Source: Hyalangium ruber (GTDB lineage Bacteria > Myxococcota > Myxococcia > Myxococcales > Myxococcaceae). From it: a stretch of 64,000 nucleotides of DNA. Shown piece after piece: positions 46,515 through 55,600 of the stretch (position 1 is its first letter; every line of letters starts with the position of its first letter). The stretch covers positions 186,001 to 250,000 of the forward strand of contig NZ_JAXIVS010000003.1 in the NCBI RefSeq assembly GCF_034259325.1. The letters run 5' to 3'. The position numbers and the translations under genes were made by a program. The notes beneath the pieces are model-generated. The model did no database searches, was not told the origin of the DNA, and worked only from the letters and a program-made list of their open reading frames with translations.

Positions 46515-46975
46515 AGGTAAGGCTGCTGTCGGTGGGCAAGGACCGCTCGGGCCTGTTCGAGCCCGGGGTGCGCGAGTACGCCTCGCGCCTTGCCCACTAC
46601 ACCCGCTTCGAGCTGGTGGAATTGCCGGAGGCGAGCGGCAAGAAGCTCAAGCCGGGAGATGCGAAGGCGGCCGAGGCCGAGGCCATCCTGAGCCGCCGCA
46701 AGCCCCAGGACTGGCTGGTGGCGATGGACGAGCGCGGCAAGCAGCTCGACTCGGTGGAGCTCAGCCGCTACGTGGCCAAGGCGCAGGATGGCGCCAAGGA
46801 CCTGTACTTCGTCATCGGCGGGGACGAGGGGCTGGACGACACGGTGCGCCAGGCCGCGCACCTCACGCTCTCCCTGTCGCGGATGACGCTGCCGCACCGG
46901 ATGGCCCGGCTGGTGCTCATCGAACAGATCTACCGGGCGTTCACCCTCCTCAAAGGTGAGCCGTACCACAAGTGA
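46511..46975 (+). CDS. rlmH: 23S rRNA pseudouridine-1915 N3-methyltransferase RlmH
   Basis: Reading from CTG at 46511 gives 154 residues beginning (M)[13 protein letters not shown], the family N-terminus and length (E. coli RlmH 155). Later [11 protein letters not shown] (SAM-binding knot loop) and [35 protein letters not shown] are the SPOUT-fold signatures. The first canonical start, GTG at 46532, would remove the first beta strand of the fold. The CTG overlaps the rsfS stop (CTGA), so translation may be coupled. RlmH methylates pseudouridine 1915 of assembled 70S ribosomes. Confidence 0.9.
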   Translation: MKVRLLSVGKDRSGLFEPGVREYASRLAHYTRFELVELPEASGKKLKPGDAKAAEAEAILSRRKPQDWLVAMDERGKQLDSVELSRYVAKAQDGAKDLYFVIGGDEGLDDTVRQAAHLTLSLSRMTLPHRMARLVLIEQIYRAFTLLKGEPYHK

Positions 46976-47026
46976 CGCGCGGGGTGGCCCCGTCAGGCCG
47001 CGCGAAACCGGAGCGTCGGGCGCGTC

Positions 47027-48172
47027 ATGATGACCGCGCCCACTTCGACTCCCCCGAGTGCCCAAGTCCGCATCATCGCCTCCTCGCAATCGTGGGTCGA
47101 AGGCGAAGCCGTCCGACAGCTCGAAGCCGTGGCGCGATCTCCCGGAATGCGCCTGGCGGTGGGCTTGCCAGACCTCCACCCAGGCAAGGGAGCACCGGTG
47201 GGCGCCGCGTTTGCCTCCGAGGGTCTGCTCTATCCGTACCTGGTGGGCAATGACATCGGCTGTGGGATGGGGCTGTGGGACGTGGATCTGCTGGCGCGCA
47301 AGGCGAAAGCAGAGCGGTGGGCAGCGAGGCTGGACCTGGAGGGGCCGTGGGACGGGGACACGGATGGCTTCCTGGCCGAGCACGGGGTGAAGGCCTCGGG
47401 ATTCGAGATGGCGCTGGGCACGGTGGGCGGGGGCAACCACTTCGCGGAGATACAGCGGGTGGACGCGGTGCATGACGGGAAGACGTTCGATGCGCTGGGG
47501 CTGAAGGGGGAGCGGTTGCTGCTGCTGGTGCATTCCGGCTCACGCGGCCTGGGCGAGGCGACGCTGAGAGCCCATGTGGACCGGCACGGTGCGGGAGGGC
47601 TGGCGCAGGACTCGGCGGATGCGCGGAAGTACCTGACGCGGCATGACCACGCGGTGGAATGGGGCCGAGCGAATCGCGCGCTGGTGGCCCGGCGGATGTT
47701 GGATGGGATTGGCGCCACTGGCCGGCGCGTCTTGGATGTGTGCCACAACAGCGTCACCCCGTTGAAGCTGGAGGGCTGTGCCTGCTGGCTGCACCGCAAG
47801 GGCGCGGCGCCCTGGGACCAGGGACCGGTGGTGATTCCCGGCAGCCGCGGCTCGCTGAGCTACCTGGTGCTTCCGGTGGGAGATGGCTCCGCGAGCGCGT
47901 ACAGCCTGGCGCACGGCGCCGGCCGCAAGTGGAACCGCACCAACGCGCGTGAGCGGATGCGCGAGCGCTTCAGCGCCGAGTCCCTCACCCGCACCTCCTT
48001 CAAGAGTCACGTCATCTGCGAGGACCGCGACCTGCTCTTCGAGGAGGCGCCGCCCGCGTACAAGCCCATCGACCGCGTGGTGACGGACCTGGTGGAGGCG
48101 GGCCTCGTCCGGGTGGTGGCCACGCTGGCCCCCGTGCTCACGTACAAGACACGCGCCCACGCGCGCTCGTAA
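47027..48172 (+). CDS. RtcB-family RNA ligase
   Basis: A 381-residue protein of the RtcB family, which joins 2',3'-cyclic-phosphate and 5'-OH RNA ends with GTP and Mn2+. Visible are the metal-binding GNDIGCGMG with Cys, GTVGGGNHF with His, HSGSRGLGE, VCHNSVTP and the guanylylated-His region WLHRKGA, then PVVIPGSRGS and SLAHGAGRKWNR. The sequence seems closer to the RtcB2 paralogue group, some of which pair with release factor PrfH, but no prfH is adjacent. ATG 47027 or 47030 is equally possible. Confidence 0.88.
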   Translation: MMTAPTSTPPSAQVRIIASSQSWVEGEAVRQLEAVARSPGMRLAVGLPDLHPGKGAPVGAAFASEGLLYPYLVGNDIGCGMGLWDVDLLARKAKAERWAARLDLEGPWDGDTDGFLAEHGVKASGFEMALGTVGGGNHFAEIQRVDAVHDGKTFDALGLKGERLLLLVHSGSRGLGEATLRAHVDRHGAGGLAQDSADARKYLTRHDHAVEWGRANRALVARRMLDGIGATGRRVLDVCHNSVTPLKLEGCACWLHRKGAAPWDQGPVVIPGSRGSLSYLVLPVGDGSASAYSLAHGAGRKWNRTNARERMRERFSAESLTRTSFKSHVICEDRDLLFEEAPPAYKPIDRVVTDLVEAGLVRVVATLAPVLTYKTRAHARS

Positions 48173-48189
48173 CGGAGTCGACGGGGGAC

Positions 48190-49155
48190 TCAGCGAGCGC
48201 CGGGAGTGAAGACCTCGATGCGCTCGCCCTGGAGCCGGAAGTCCTGCGTCCCCTCCTCCTCGCTCTTCAGCACGACGAGGGACTGCCCCTGGTGGCGGAG
48301 GCGGTGCGGCACCAGCGTGTCCGGCTCGGTGACGAGCTCGAAGATGCCGTTGAGCTGCATCCGCTCCACCGTCATCTCTGGCAGCGCGGATTCCGGCAGG
48401 CCCGCGTTGGCCTTCATGAAGGCCTTCATCCGCTTCACCAGCTCGAGCCCTCCCCGCTGGGTGCCCTCCGGATCCAGGGAGGCCTCCAGCGTCAGCAGCA
48501 CGCAGCGCTTCTCCGACTCGCCCTCGGCGCAGGGGACGCGCTCCTTCAGCGTCAGGCGCTCCACGGTGTCCAGGCTGTTGCCGAAGAAGGGCACCGTCAT
48601 CCGCCCCTTGCGCTCGACAGGCTTCCCCGGCTCGAGCGCGAGCCCGTTCCACTTGCCCACCAGCTCGTCCCACCGGTCCCGAGAGGCCTGCTCCAGCGCG
48701 CCGCCCACCAGCCCCCGCAGCTCCTTCTGTTGCTCGGGAGGAACGCCCTGGCTCTCGGCGTCCTTGAACATCTCCCCCAGCGCCTGATCCACGCCCTCGA
48801 CACGCTTGAACTCTCCCGAGTCCCCCACCACCATGGTGGGCGTCAGCATCGGCTGGGCGGGTGTGGCTGAGGTGCTCGCCTCACCGGGAACAGGCACGGT
48901 GACGACCTTTCGCTCCTCCCCCATCCCCTCCATCCGGAGCTGGAACCGTCGCTCCTTGCGCTCCGGGGGCTGGGTGCCCTGGGCCTCCACGGTGGTGGAA
49001 GTCACCTGCGCCGTGAAACCCGCCGGCCATGCGAAGCGCAGGCCCACCGCGTCACCTGAGGGTGCTGGCGAGCCCTCGGCTCCCGAGGACGTCGCACAGT
49101 GAGGAAGCAACCCGGCGAGGGCCAGGGCGAGGACAACGCGGTGGAGGCGAGGCAT
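48190..49155 (-). CDS. Putative lipoprotein, unknown function
   Basis: A 321-residue protein starting MPRLHRVVLALALAGLLPHCATS, lipobox LPHC. The mature chain is beta-rich with a helical middle (DQALGEMFKDAESQGVPPEQQKELRGLVGGALEQASRDRWDELV) and strands such as VPFFGNSLDTVERLTL and MQLNGIFELVTEPDTLVPHRLRHQ, recalling large periplasmic lipoproteins of unknown role. It carries two Cys (VPCAEGESEKRC) that may form a disulfide. The stop is 17 bp from the convergent RtcB gene. Family not recognised. Confidence 0.75.
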   Translation of the reverse strand: MPRLHRVVLALALAGLLPHCATSSGAEGSPAPSGDAVGLRFAWPAGFTAQVTSTTVEAQGTQPPERKERRFQLRMEGMGEERKVVTVPVPGEASTSATPAQPMLTPTMVVGDSGEFKRVEGVDQALGEMFKDAESQGVPPEQQKELRGLVGGALEQASRDRWDELVGKWNGLALEPGKPVERKGRMTVPFFGNSLDTVERLTLKERVPCAEGESEKRCVLLTLEASLDPEGTQRGGLELVKRMKAFMKANAGLPESALPEMTVERMQLNGIFELVTEPDTLVPHRLRHQGQSLVVLKSEEEGTQDFRLQGERIEVFTPGAR

Positions 49156-49283
49156 GGGGGGCGGACTCTAGCCCCGGCGCCGAGAGGGGCTTGGAACTTT
49201 CGCCGTTCGGAGAACGACTGCCCGGCTGAGGAGCATGCACTTTTCGCCCCCAGCACGCGCCAGGGTGGTTAGGTTTGCCTCCC

Positions 49284-50822
49284 ATGAAACCAGCGCACAA
49301 GGTCCTGCTCTGCATCCTGGATGGATGGGGCATCCGCAAGGAGCGCGAGGACAACGCGATCCTCCTGGCCGGAACCCCTCAGCTCGAACGCATCTCGCAC
49401 GGCTACCCCTTCACCGAGCTACAGACCGCCGGCCTCGCGGTGGGCCTGCCCGAAGGGCAGATGGGCAACTCGGAGGTCGGCCACACCAACATCGGCGCCG
49501 GCCGGATCGTCTACCAGGACCTGGTGCGCATCAACCGGGCCGCCGCCTCGGGGGAGCTGGGCAGCAACCCCGTCATCCGCGCCGCCATGGACAAGGCCAA
49601 GTCCGAGGGCAAGGCCTTCCACCTGCTGGGGCTCGTCTCTCCGGGCGGGGTCCACTCCTCGATGGAACACCTGTACGCGCTGCTCAAGGCGGCGCGCGAG
49701 CGGGGCCTGCCCCAGGTCTACATCCACGCCTTCCTGGACGGGCGCGACACGCCGCCCCAGAGCGCGCTGGGCTACGTGGAGGAGCTGGAGCGCTTCCTCA
49801 AGGAGACGCACGCCGCGCGCATCGCCACCGTGGGCGGGCGCTACTACGGCATGGACCGCGACAAGCGGTGGGACCGCGTGAAGCTGGCCTATGACGCCCT
49901 GGTGTTCGGGCAGGGCCCCAAGGCGCCCGACGCGCTGTCGGCCATCCGCGCCTCGTACGCGGAGAAGGTGACCGACGAGTTCGTCAAACCCACCATCATC
50001 AGCCAGGGCGACGGCACCCCCGTGGGCCGCATCCAGGATGGCGACGTGGTGATGTTCTTCAACTTCCGCGCGGACCGCGCCCGAGAGATGACGCGTGCGC
50101 TGGCCTACTCGGACTTCAAGGAGTTCGACCGGGGTGGGCTCAAGCTGGGGCGCTACGTCTGCATGACCCAGTACGACGAGACGTTCGACCTGCCCGTGGC
50201 CTACGGGCCGGAGCAGCCGCAGGAGATCTTCCCCGAGGTGCTGGCGCGCGAGGGCCTCAAGCAGTTCCGCACCGCGGAGACGGAGAAGTACGCGCACGTG
50301 ACGTTCTTCTTCAACGGCGGCCGCGAGGTGGTCTACCCCGGCGAGGAGCGGCACCTGGTGCCCTCGCCGCGCGACGTGAAGACGTATGACTTGAAGCCGG
50401 AGATGGCGGCGCACGAGGTGACGTCCGAGCTCGTGCGGCGCATCGACTCGGGCAAGTACGACTTCGCCCTGGTGAACTTCGCCAACCCGGACATGGTGGG
50501 CCACAGCGGAAACCTGGACGCCGCCATGAAGGCCGTGAAGGCGGTGGATGAGTGCCTGGGGCAGCTCGGGGACGCGTGCGCGCGCAACGGCTGGGTGCTC
50601 GCCATCTCCGCCGACCATGGCAACTGCGAGCAGATGAAGGACCTGGTAACAGGCGAGCCGCACACCGCGCACACGCTCAACCCGGTGCCCTTCTATCTCA
50701 TCCACCCGGCCTTCCGCGGGCAGAAGCTGCGCCCCGGCGTGCTGGCGGACATCGCCCCCACGCTCTGCAAGGTGATGGGGTTGCCTCAGCCCAAGGAGAT
50801 GAACCGCCAGGGCCTCTTCTGA
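49284..50822 (+). CDS. gpmI: 2,3-bisphosphoglycerate-independent phosphoglycerate mutase
   Basis: A 512-residue Mn-dependent glycolytic enzyme converting 3- to 2-phosphoglycerate. CILDGWG gives the first metal Asp, GQMGNSEVGHTNIGAG the catalytic Ser, FNFRADRARE and MGxxD-like YYGMDRDKRWDR the substrate loops, and DHGNCEQM, AHTLNPVPF and PDMVGHSGN the second metal site. Length fits the family (about 510). The ATG at 49284 is chosen over a TTG three codons earlier. It is followed by the comF-like gene on the same strand, about 95 bp away. Confidence 0.97.
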   Translation: MKPAHKVLLCILDGWGIRKEREDNAILLAGTPQLERISHGYPFTELQTAGLAVGLPEGQMGNSEVGHTNIGAGRIVYQDLVRINRAAASGELGSNPVIRAAMDKAKSEGKAFHLLGLVSPGGVHSSMEHLYALLKAARERGLPQVYIHAFLDGRDTPPQSALGYVEELERFLKETHAARIATVGGRYYGMDRDKRWDRVKLAYDALVFGQGPKAPDALSAIRASYAEKVTDEFVKPTIISQGDGTPVGRIQDGDVVMFFNFRADRAREMTRALAYSDFKEFDRGGLKLGRYVCMTQYDETFDLPVAYGPEQPQEIFPEVLAREGLKQFRTAETEKYAHVTFFFNGGREVVYPGEERHLVPSPRDVKTYDLKPEMAAHEVTSELVRRIDSGKYDFALVNFANPDMVGHSGNLDAAMKAVKAVDECLGQLGDACARNGWVLAISADHGNCEQMKDLVTGEPHTAHTLNPVPFYLIHPAFRGQKLRPGVLADIAPTLCKVMGLPQPKEMNRQGLF

Positions 50823-50916
50823 TTCGGGTTCAGAAGGTGGACCCGCGTCCCACGGCGTGGACGGTGTCAGCGCCCGCCGTGGGAGTCCCCTGAGCAGCAG
50901 CCCGCTGGCCCACGGA

Positions 50917-51654
50917 ATGCTTCTCCGGCCGGAGATGCGCTTCCGAGACTCATCGCTCCTCCGAGGGCTGCTGGAGTTGGTGTACCCACCCGCGTGCCTG
51001 GCCTGCGCGCGGGTACTGCCTGTCAGCGCCGCCTTCTGCGAGACGTGTGACACCGCCCTGGAGCGCGTGCCTCCGACCTGCTGTCGCACGTGCGCGGAGC
51101 CGGGTGCATTTCCCTCCAACAAGTGCCCTCGCTGCCACCTCCACCCGCCGCCCTTCTCGCGGGCCTGGGCGCCCTTCGCTCATGAAGGCCCCGTGGCTCG
51201 CGCCATCCACCGCTTCAAATATGAGGACCACCCCGAGCTGGCCCGCCCCCTCGCGGAGCTGCTCGCGGAGGAGGCCCGTAACTTCCTCTCCCGGGCTCCC
51301 GCGCTGCTCGTGGCGCTGCCGCTGCACACGCGCCGCTTCCGAGAGCGCCGCTTCGACCAGACGCAGCTGCTCGCGGGCGCTCTCGCCAAGGCCACCTCGC
51401 GCCAGGCCCCCGTGGGCCTCCTCACCCGCGCCCGTGAGACGCAGCGCCAGGTGGGGCTCTCCGAGGTGGAGCGCTCCCAGAACGTGGCCGAGGCCTTCGT
51501 CGCCTCCCCCGCCGTCGCCGGCCAGGGCCTGCTGCTCATCGACGACGTCTTCACCACTGGCGCCACCACCCGCGCCGCCGCTGAGGCCCTCAGGGCCGCT
51601 GGCGCCTCCGCCATCGAGGTGCTCACCCTCGCCCGCGCCTACCGCCTTACGTGA
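50917..51654 (+). CDS. ComF family protein (Zn finger + phosphoribosyltransferase fold)
   Basis: About 245 residues. The N-terminal part has four Cys pairs (CLAC, CETC, CCRTC, CPRC) of the ComF zinc finger, followed by FKYEDHPELARPLAELL. The phosphoribosyltransferase signature LLLIDDVFTTGATTRAA binds PRPP-like ligands. In naturally competent bacteria ComF/GntX-like proteins act with ComFA in DNA uptake; in others the role is unclear. Starts at 50917 and 50935 are both possible, and neither has a clear ribosome binding site. It stands alone, without a comFA neighbour. Confidence 0.85.
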   Translation: MLLRPEMRFRDSSLLRGLLELVYPPACLACARVLPVSAAFCETCDTALERVPPTCCRTCAEPGAFPSNKCPRCHLHPPPFSRAWAPFAHEGPVARAIHRFKYEDHPELARPLAELLAEEARNFLSRAPALLVALPLHTRRFRERRFDQTQLLAGALAKATSRQAPVGLLTRARETQRQVGLSEVERSQNVAEAFVASPAVAGQGLLLIDDVFTTGATTRAAAEALRAAGASAIEVLTLARAYRLT

Positions 51655-51723
51655 GGCGGGTGTCCACTTACTTTGTCCCACCCAGTAACTCGGGTAGTTT
51701 TGGACGCTCTTTCGGGCCTTATC

Positions 51724-51752
51724 TTGTTTTCTGAGTTTACAAGGCGTATACA
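51724..51752 (+). promoter_or_regulatory. Housekeeping-type promoter upstream of the CheW gene
   Basis: TTGTTT (51724-51729) and TATACA (51747-51752) are separated by 17 bp, in a markedly AT-rich patch (about 51665-51775) of an otherwise GC-rich region. Transcription would begin near 51759, giving a leader of about 55 nt before the CheW ATG. Confidence 0.6.
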
Positions 51753-51813
51753 TTTTCACAGCTACACTGTTACTCACGACCGGTCAGCATCCTCTTCGCG
51801 ACCGAGGTGACAC

Positions 51814-52356
51814 ATGACGCTGGCACTGGTGCCGGATGAGGCTGAGCGGTACTCCACCTTCCTGCTGGGCGGGGAGCACTACGCCATTCCCTCGGGCTGT
51901 GTTCGCCAGGCCCTCGAGGATGTCGCGGTCACCCATGTGGCCGCCGCGCCTCGCTTCATGCGCGGGGCCCTCGGCTTCTCCGGACACAAGGTCCCCGTGG
52001 TGGACCTGGGCTCGCGGCTGGGCCAGGCGTTCTGCTCCACCGCCGCGCGCACGGGCGTGCTCGTCGTCGAGGTCCACCGTGACGGCCAGCCCATGCTGCT
52101 GGGCCTCACGGTGGACACCTTCGGCGCGCCGGTACACCTGAGCCCGCGCGAGGTGGTGTCGGCGCCCTCCTTCGGAGTCACCAGCTACATGGACTCCTTC
52201 ATCGCCGGCATGGGCCGCCATGGCGAGGGGCTCGTCCTGCTCCTGGACGTGGACCGCATCCTCTCCTCTTCCGAGTTGCTGGCGGCCGACGAGTTCGCCG
52301 CCTGCGCCGAGGTGTCGCACCGCCCTGCTCCCCGGAAGGGCCTGCACCCGGTCTGA
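51814..52356 (+). CDS. CheW-like chemotaxis scaffold protein
   Basis: A 180-residue CheW-domain protein: YSTFLLGGEHYAIPSGCVRQAL, FMRGALGFSGHKVPVVDLGSRLG and VLVVEVHRDGQPMLLGLTVD are the family strands, and GLVLLLDVDRILSS the C-terminal segment. CheW links receptors to the histidine kinase CheA. The N-terminal 12 residues and the C-terminal 30 extend beyond the core. No che genes are adjacent, so it is an orphan; myxobacteria have several chemosensory systems it might join. GAGGTGACAC precedes the ATG. Confidence 0.9.
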   Translation: MTLALVPDEAERYSTFLLGGEHYAIPSGCVRQALEDVAVTHVAAAPRFMRGALGFSGHKVPVVDLGSRLGQAFCSTAARTGVLVVEVHRDGQPMLLGLTVDTFGAPVHLSPREVVSAPSFGVTSYMDSFIAGMGRHGEGLVLLLDVDRILSSSELLAADEFAACAEVSHRPAPRKGLHPV

Positions 52357-52377
52357 CGCTCGGCTGCTCTGCTCCTG

Positions 52378-52396
52378 GGCGGGCTTGAACCCCGCC
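52378..52396 (+). terminator. Possible terminator hairpin after cheW
   Basis: A perfect 6-bp stem, GGCGGG with CCCGCC, and a 7-nt loop, 21 bp after the CheW stop. No T tract follows, so it is weak. The rest of the 247-bp gap before the next gene has no recognisable gene or element. Confidence 0.35.
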
Positions 52397-52603
52397 TCCT
52401 CACGCCCCGGCTGGCGCCTGTCCCTCTAGAAGGATGGGTGTCCCGGGGCGACGTCTTTTCCACGCTCGGTGACGTTTTCGGTTGCCTGACTGCCGTCCGG
52501 GGCCGCATGCAGGGGAAGGCAGTTCTCGTGGCGCCTGTTCATGGGCGTCGGCTCCCCCCAGGGCCCGATGCTTCCACCCACCGACGGACGAGGAATACGA
52601 CGG

Positions 52604-55600
52604 ATGTCGCGTTTCACATGGCTCGCCGCACTCTTGGTGCTCACCTGCCCGCTCCTGGCGCCCGCGAAGGCCGCCGGCCCCGCCGCCGAGTCGGCACAAG
52701 CGTCCGCGACGCGGGCCCTCGAGCTCGCCTCCTCTCCCCGCGGGACCGCCTACCTCATCCGCATGCATGGCCTGGTGGATGAGCTGGAGGACCTCACGCC
52801 GCTCGTCAGCACCTACGCGCAGATTGCGAGCAAGCGCACCGCGGACCCGGGCACGCGCGCCACGGCCACCATGCTGTTGATGGACCTGGAGCGCAGCCGC
52901 GGCCGCACCGTGCGCGCCGCCGAGGTCCACCGCGCGCTGGGTTTCCTCGGCGACTTCTATGTCGTCGGCGGCTTCGAGAACGAGGGCAAGGCGGGCTGTG
53001 ACACCGACTTCGGCCCGGAGGCGGCGGCGTTGGACCTGTCCGCGAAGTTCGCGGGCGCCAAGGGCCGCGAGGTGTCCTGGCGTCGGCTCTCGGTGACGCC
53101 GACGGATGGGTACGTGGACCTGGCCACGGCGGTGCGGCCCAACCGCGAGGCGGTGGCCTACGCGCTCACGTGGCTGGAGGCGCCCGAGGAGACGCGGGTG
53201 GCGCTCGCCCTGGGCACCTCCGGAGCGTACCGGCTGTGGGTGAACGGCCAGCCGGCGGCGCGCGAGGAGCGCTACAACCTGCCCCGACCGGACCAGTCGC
53301 GCGTGTCCGTGCGCCTGCGCAAGGGCCTCAACCGGGTGCTGCTCAAGGTGTGCCAGGAGTCAGGCCCGCTGGGCTTCTACCTGCGCCAGGAGCCGGTGAG
53401 CGGCGGGCGCGGACCGGTGCGCGCGGTGCTGCCCGCTACGCCCCCGGGCCTGGAGCGCGCTCCGGCGCCGACGCCCCAGCCGCTGCCCACGGTGACTTCG
53501 GCCCTCAAGGAGCTGGTGGCCAAGAAGCCCGAGGACGCGACGCTGCGCGGCGAGTACGCCACGGTGCTCTCCTTCTTCCGCGCGTATGACGAGCGCGAGC
53601 ACACCGCCACGGTGGAGGCCGAGCGCGCGGCGCGGGCGGCCCCGGCGGACGAGAGCCTGCAGCTGCTGGCCGCCACCAACCACCGGGACGACCTGAACCT
53701 GCGGCGCCAGTTCCTCGAAGCGGCGCTGAAGGCGGCGCCGGACTCGGCCGCGGCGCGCGTGGCGCTGGCCGAGCACGAGCTGGACCGGGGCCACCCCGAG
53801 CGCGTGCCCGCGCTGCTCGAGCCCGTGGTGAAGAAGACGCCCGAGGCGGCCGCGGCGGCGCTGACGCTGGCCCGCGCCTACGAGGCGCTGGGCGAGCAGG
53901 TGCGTGCCTATACCCAGGTGGAGGAGCTGTTCCGCCGGCTGCCCGGCGTGCCCCGCGTGGTGCGCGCGGCCACCATGGCCTCGCGCAAGCTGGAGCGCTC
54001 GCAGGAGGTGCTGGATCGACTGCGCGTGCTGCTGGCGCTGCGCTACGACGACTCCTCCAGCCGTCGCTTGCTGGCCTCGTCGCTGGCGGACATGGGCCAG
54101 GTGAACGAGGCGGCGAGCGAGTACGCCCGGCAGCTGGTGCTCAACCCCTTCGACAACGACTCGCGCGTGCGGCTGGCGGAGCTCAAGGCCGCCAACGGGC
54201 AGCCCGACGCGGCCAAGACCCTGTTCTCCGAGGCCCAGGCGCTCTCGCCGGATGAGCCCGAGGTGTACGAGCGCGAGGGCCGCGCGTTGCTGGCCGCTGG
54301 GCAGCGGGACGAGGCGCTGGTGGCCTTCGAGCGCTCGCTGGCGCTGCGCCCGCAGAACCCGGGCCTGAAGGAGACGGTGCGCACCCTCAAGGGTGAGTCC
54401 AGCACGGGCACCCGCTACCTGGTGGACGCGGCGCCGCTCATGAAGGAGGGCGAGGCCTACCCCACCGAGGACGCGGTGTACCTGGTGGAGAGCACCTACG
54501 TGCGCGTGCAGAAGAGCGGCCTGCAGAGCCGGCTGCACCAGATGGCGGTGAAGGTGCTCAACATGCGCGGGGTGGAGACGTTCCGCACCTGGCCAGTGGC
54601 GTACTCCCCGGACCGGCAGGAGGTGAAGATCCTCCGTGCCCGCGTGACCAAGCCGGACGGCTCGGTGGTGGAGAGCTACGGCGAGACCGAGCGCAACATG
54701 AACGAGCCGTGGACGGGCATGTACTACGACGCCCGCTACAAGATGCTGAACTTCCCGGCGCTGGCGCCCGGCGACGTGCTGGAGCTGCAGTACCGGCTGG
54801 AGGACACGGCGCAGGAGAACCTGCTCTCGGACTACTACGGCGACGTGGAGCACATGCAGGGCATGTACCCGAAGGTCCACTACCAGTTCCTCGTGGACAT
54901 GCCGAAGGAGCGGCCCCTGTTCTCCAACTCCTCGAAGCTGCCGGGGCTGGCCGCCACGAAGGAGGAGCTGGAGGGTGGGCGTACGCTGTACCGGTGGACG
55001 GGCAAGGGCGTGCCCAAGGTGGTGCCGGAGCCGGGCATGCCGGGGTGGACGGACAACGTCACCCCGCTGCACGTGTCCACGTACAAGACGTGGGACCAGG
55101 TGGGCCGCTACTGGTGGGGCCTGGTGCGCGACCAGCTCAAGCCCAACGACGAGGTGAAGCAGACCGTCGAGCAGGTGCTCAAGGGCGTGGACCGCAAGGA
55201 TGAGCGGGCGGTGGTGAACGCCATCTACAACTTCGTGGTGACCAACACGCGCTACGTGGCGCTGGAGTTCGGCATCCACGGCTACAAGCCCTACCGGGTG
55301 GACCGGGTGCTGGCGCGGCGTTTCGGCGACTGCAAGGACAAGGCGAGCCTCATCCACACCATGCTGACGCTGGCGGGGGTGGAGAGCCGCATGGTGCTGT
55401 TGCGCATGCGCACGCTGGGAGGCATCGGCGAGGAGCCGGCGAGCCTGGCGGCCTTCAACCACGCCATCGTCTACGTGCCCAAGTTCCAGCTCTACCTGGA
55501 CGGGACGGCGGAGTTCCACGGCTCGCGCGAGCTGCCCAGCGCGGACCGGGTGGCCAACGTCCTCATCGTCGCGACGGACGGCTCGAGCACCTTCCTCACC

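Noticed and set aside
49170-49191. AGCCCC/GGGGCT hairpin between the lipoprotein and gpmI
   Set aside because: It lies in the leaders of two divergent genes, not at a gene end, and the stem is only 6 bp, so it is not a credible terminator.
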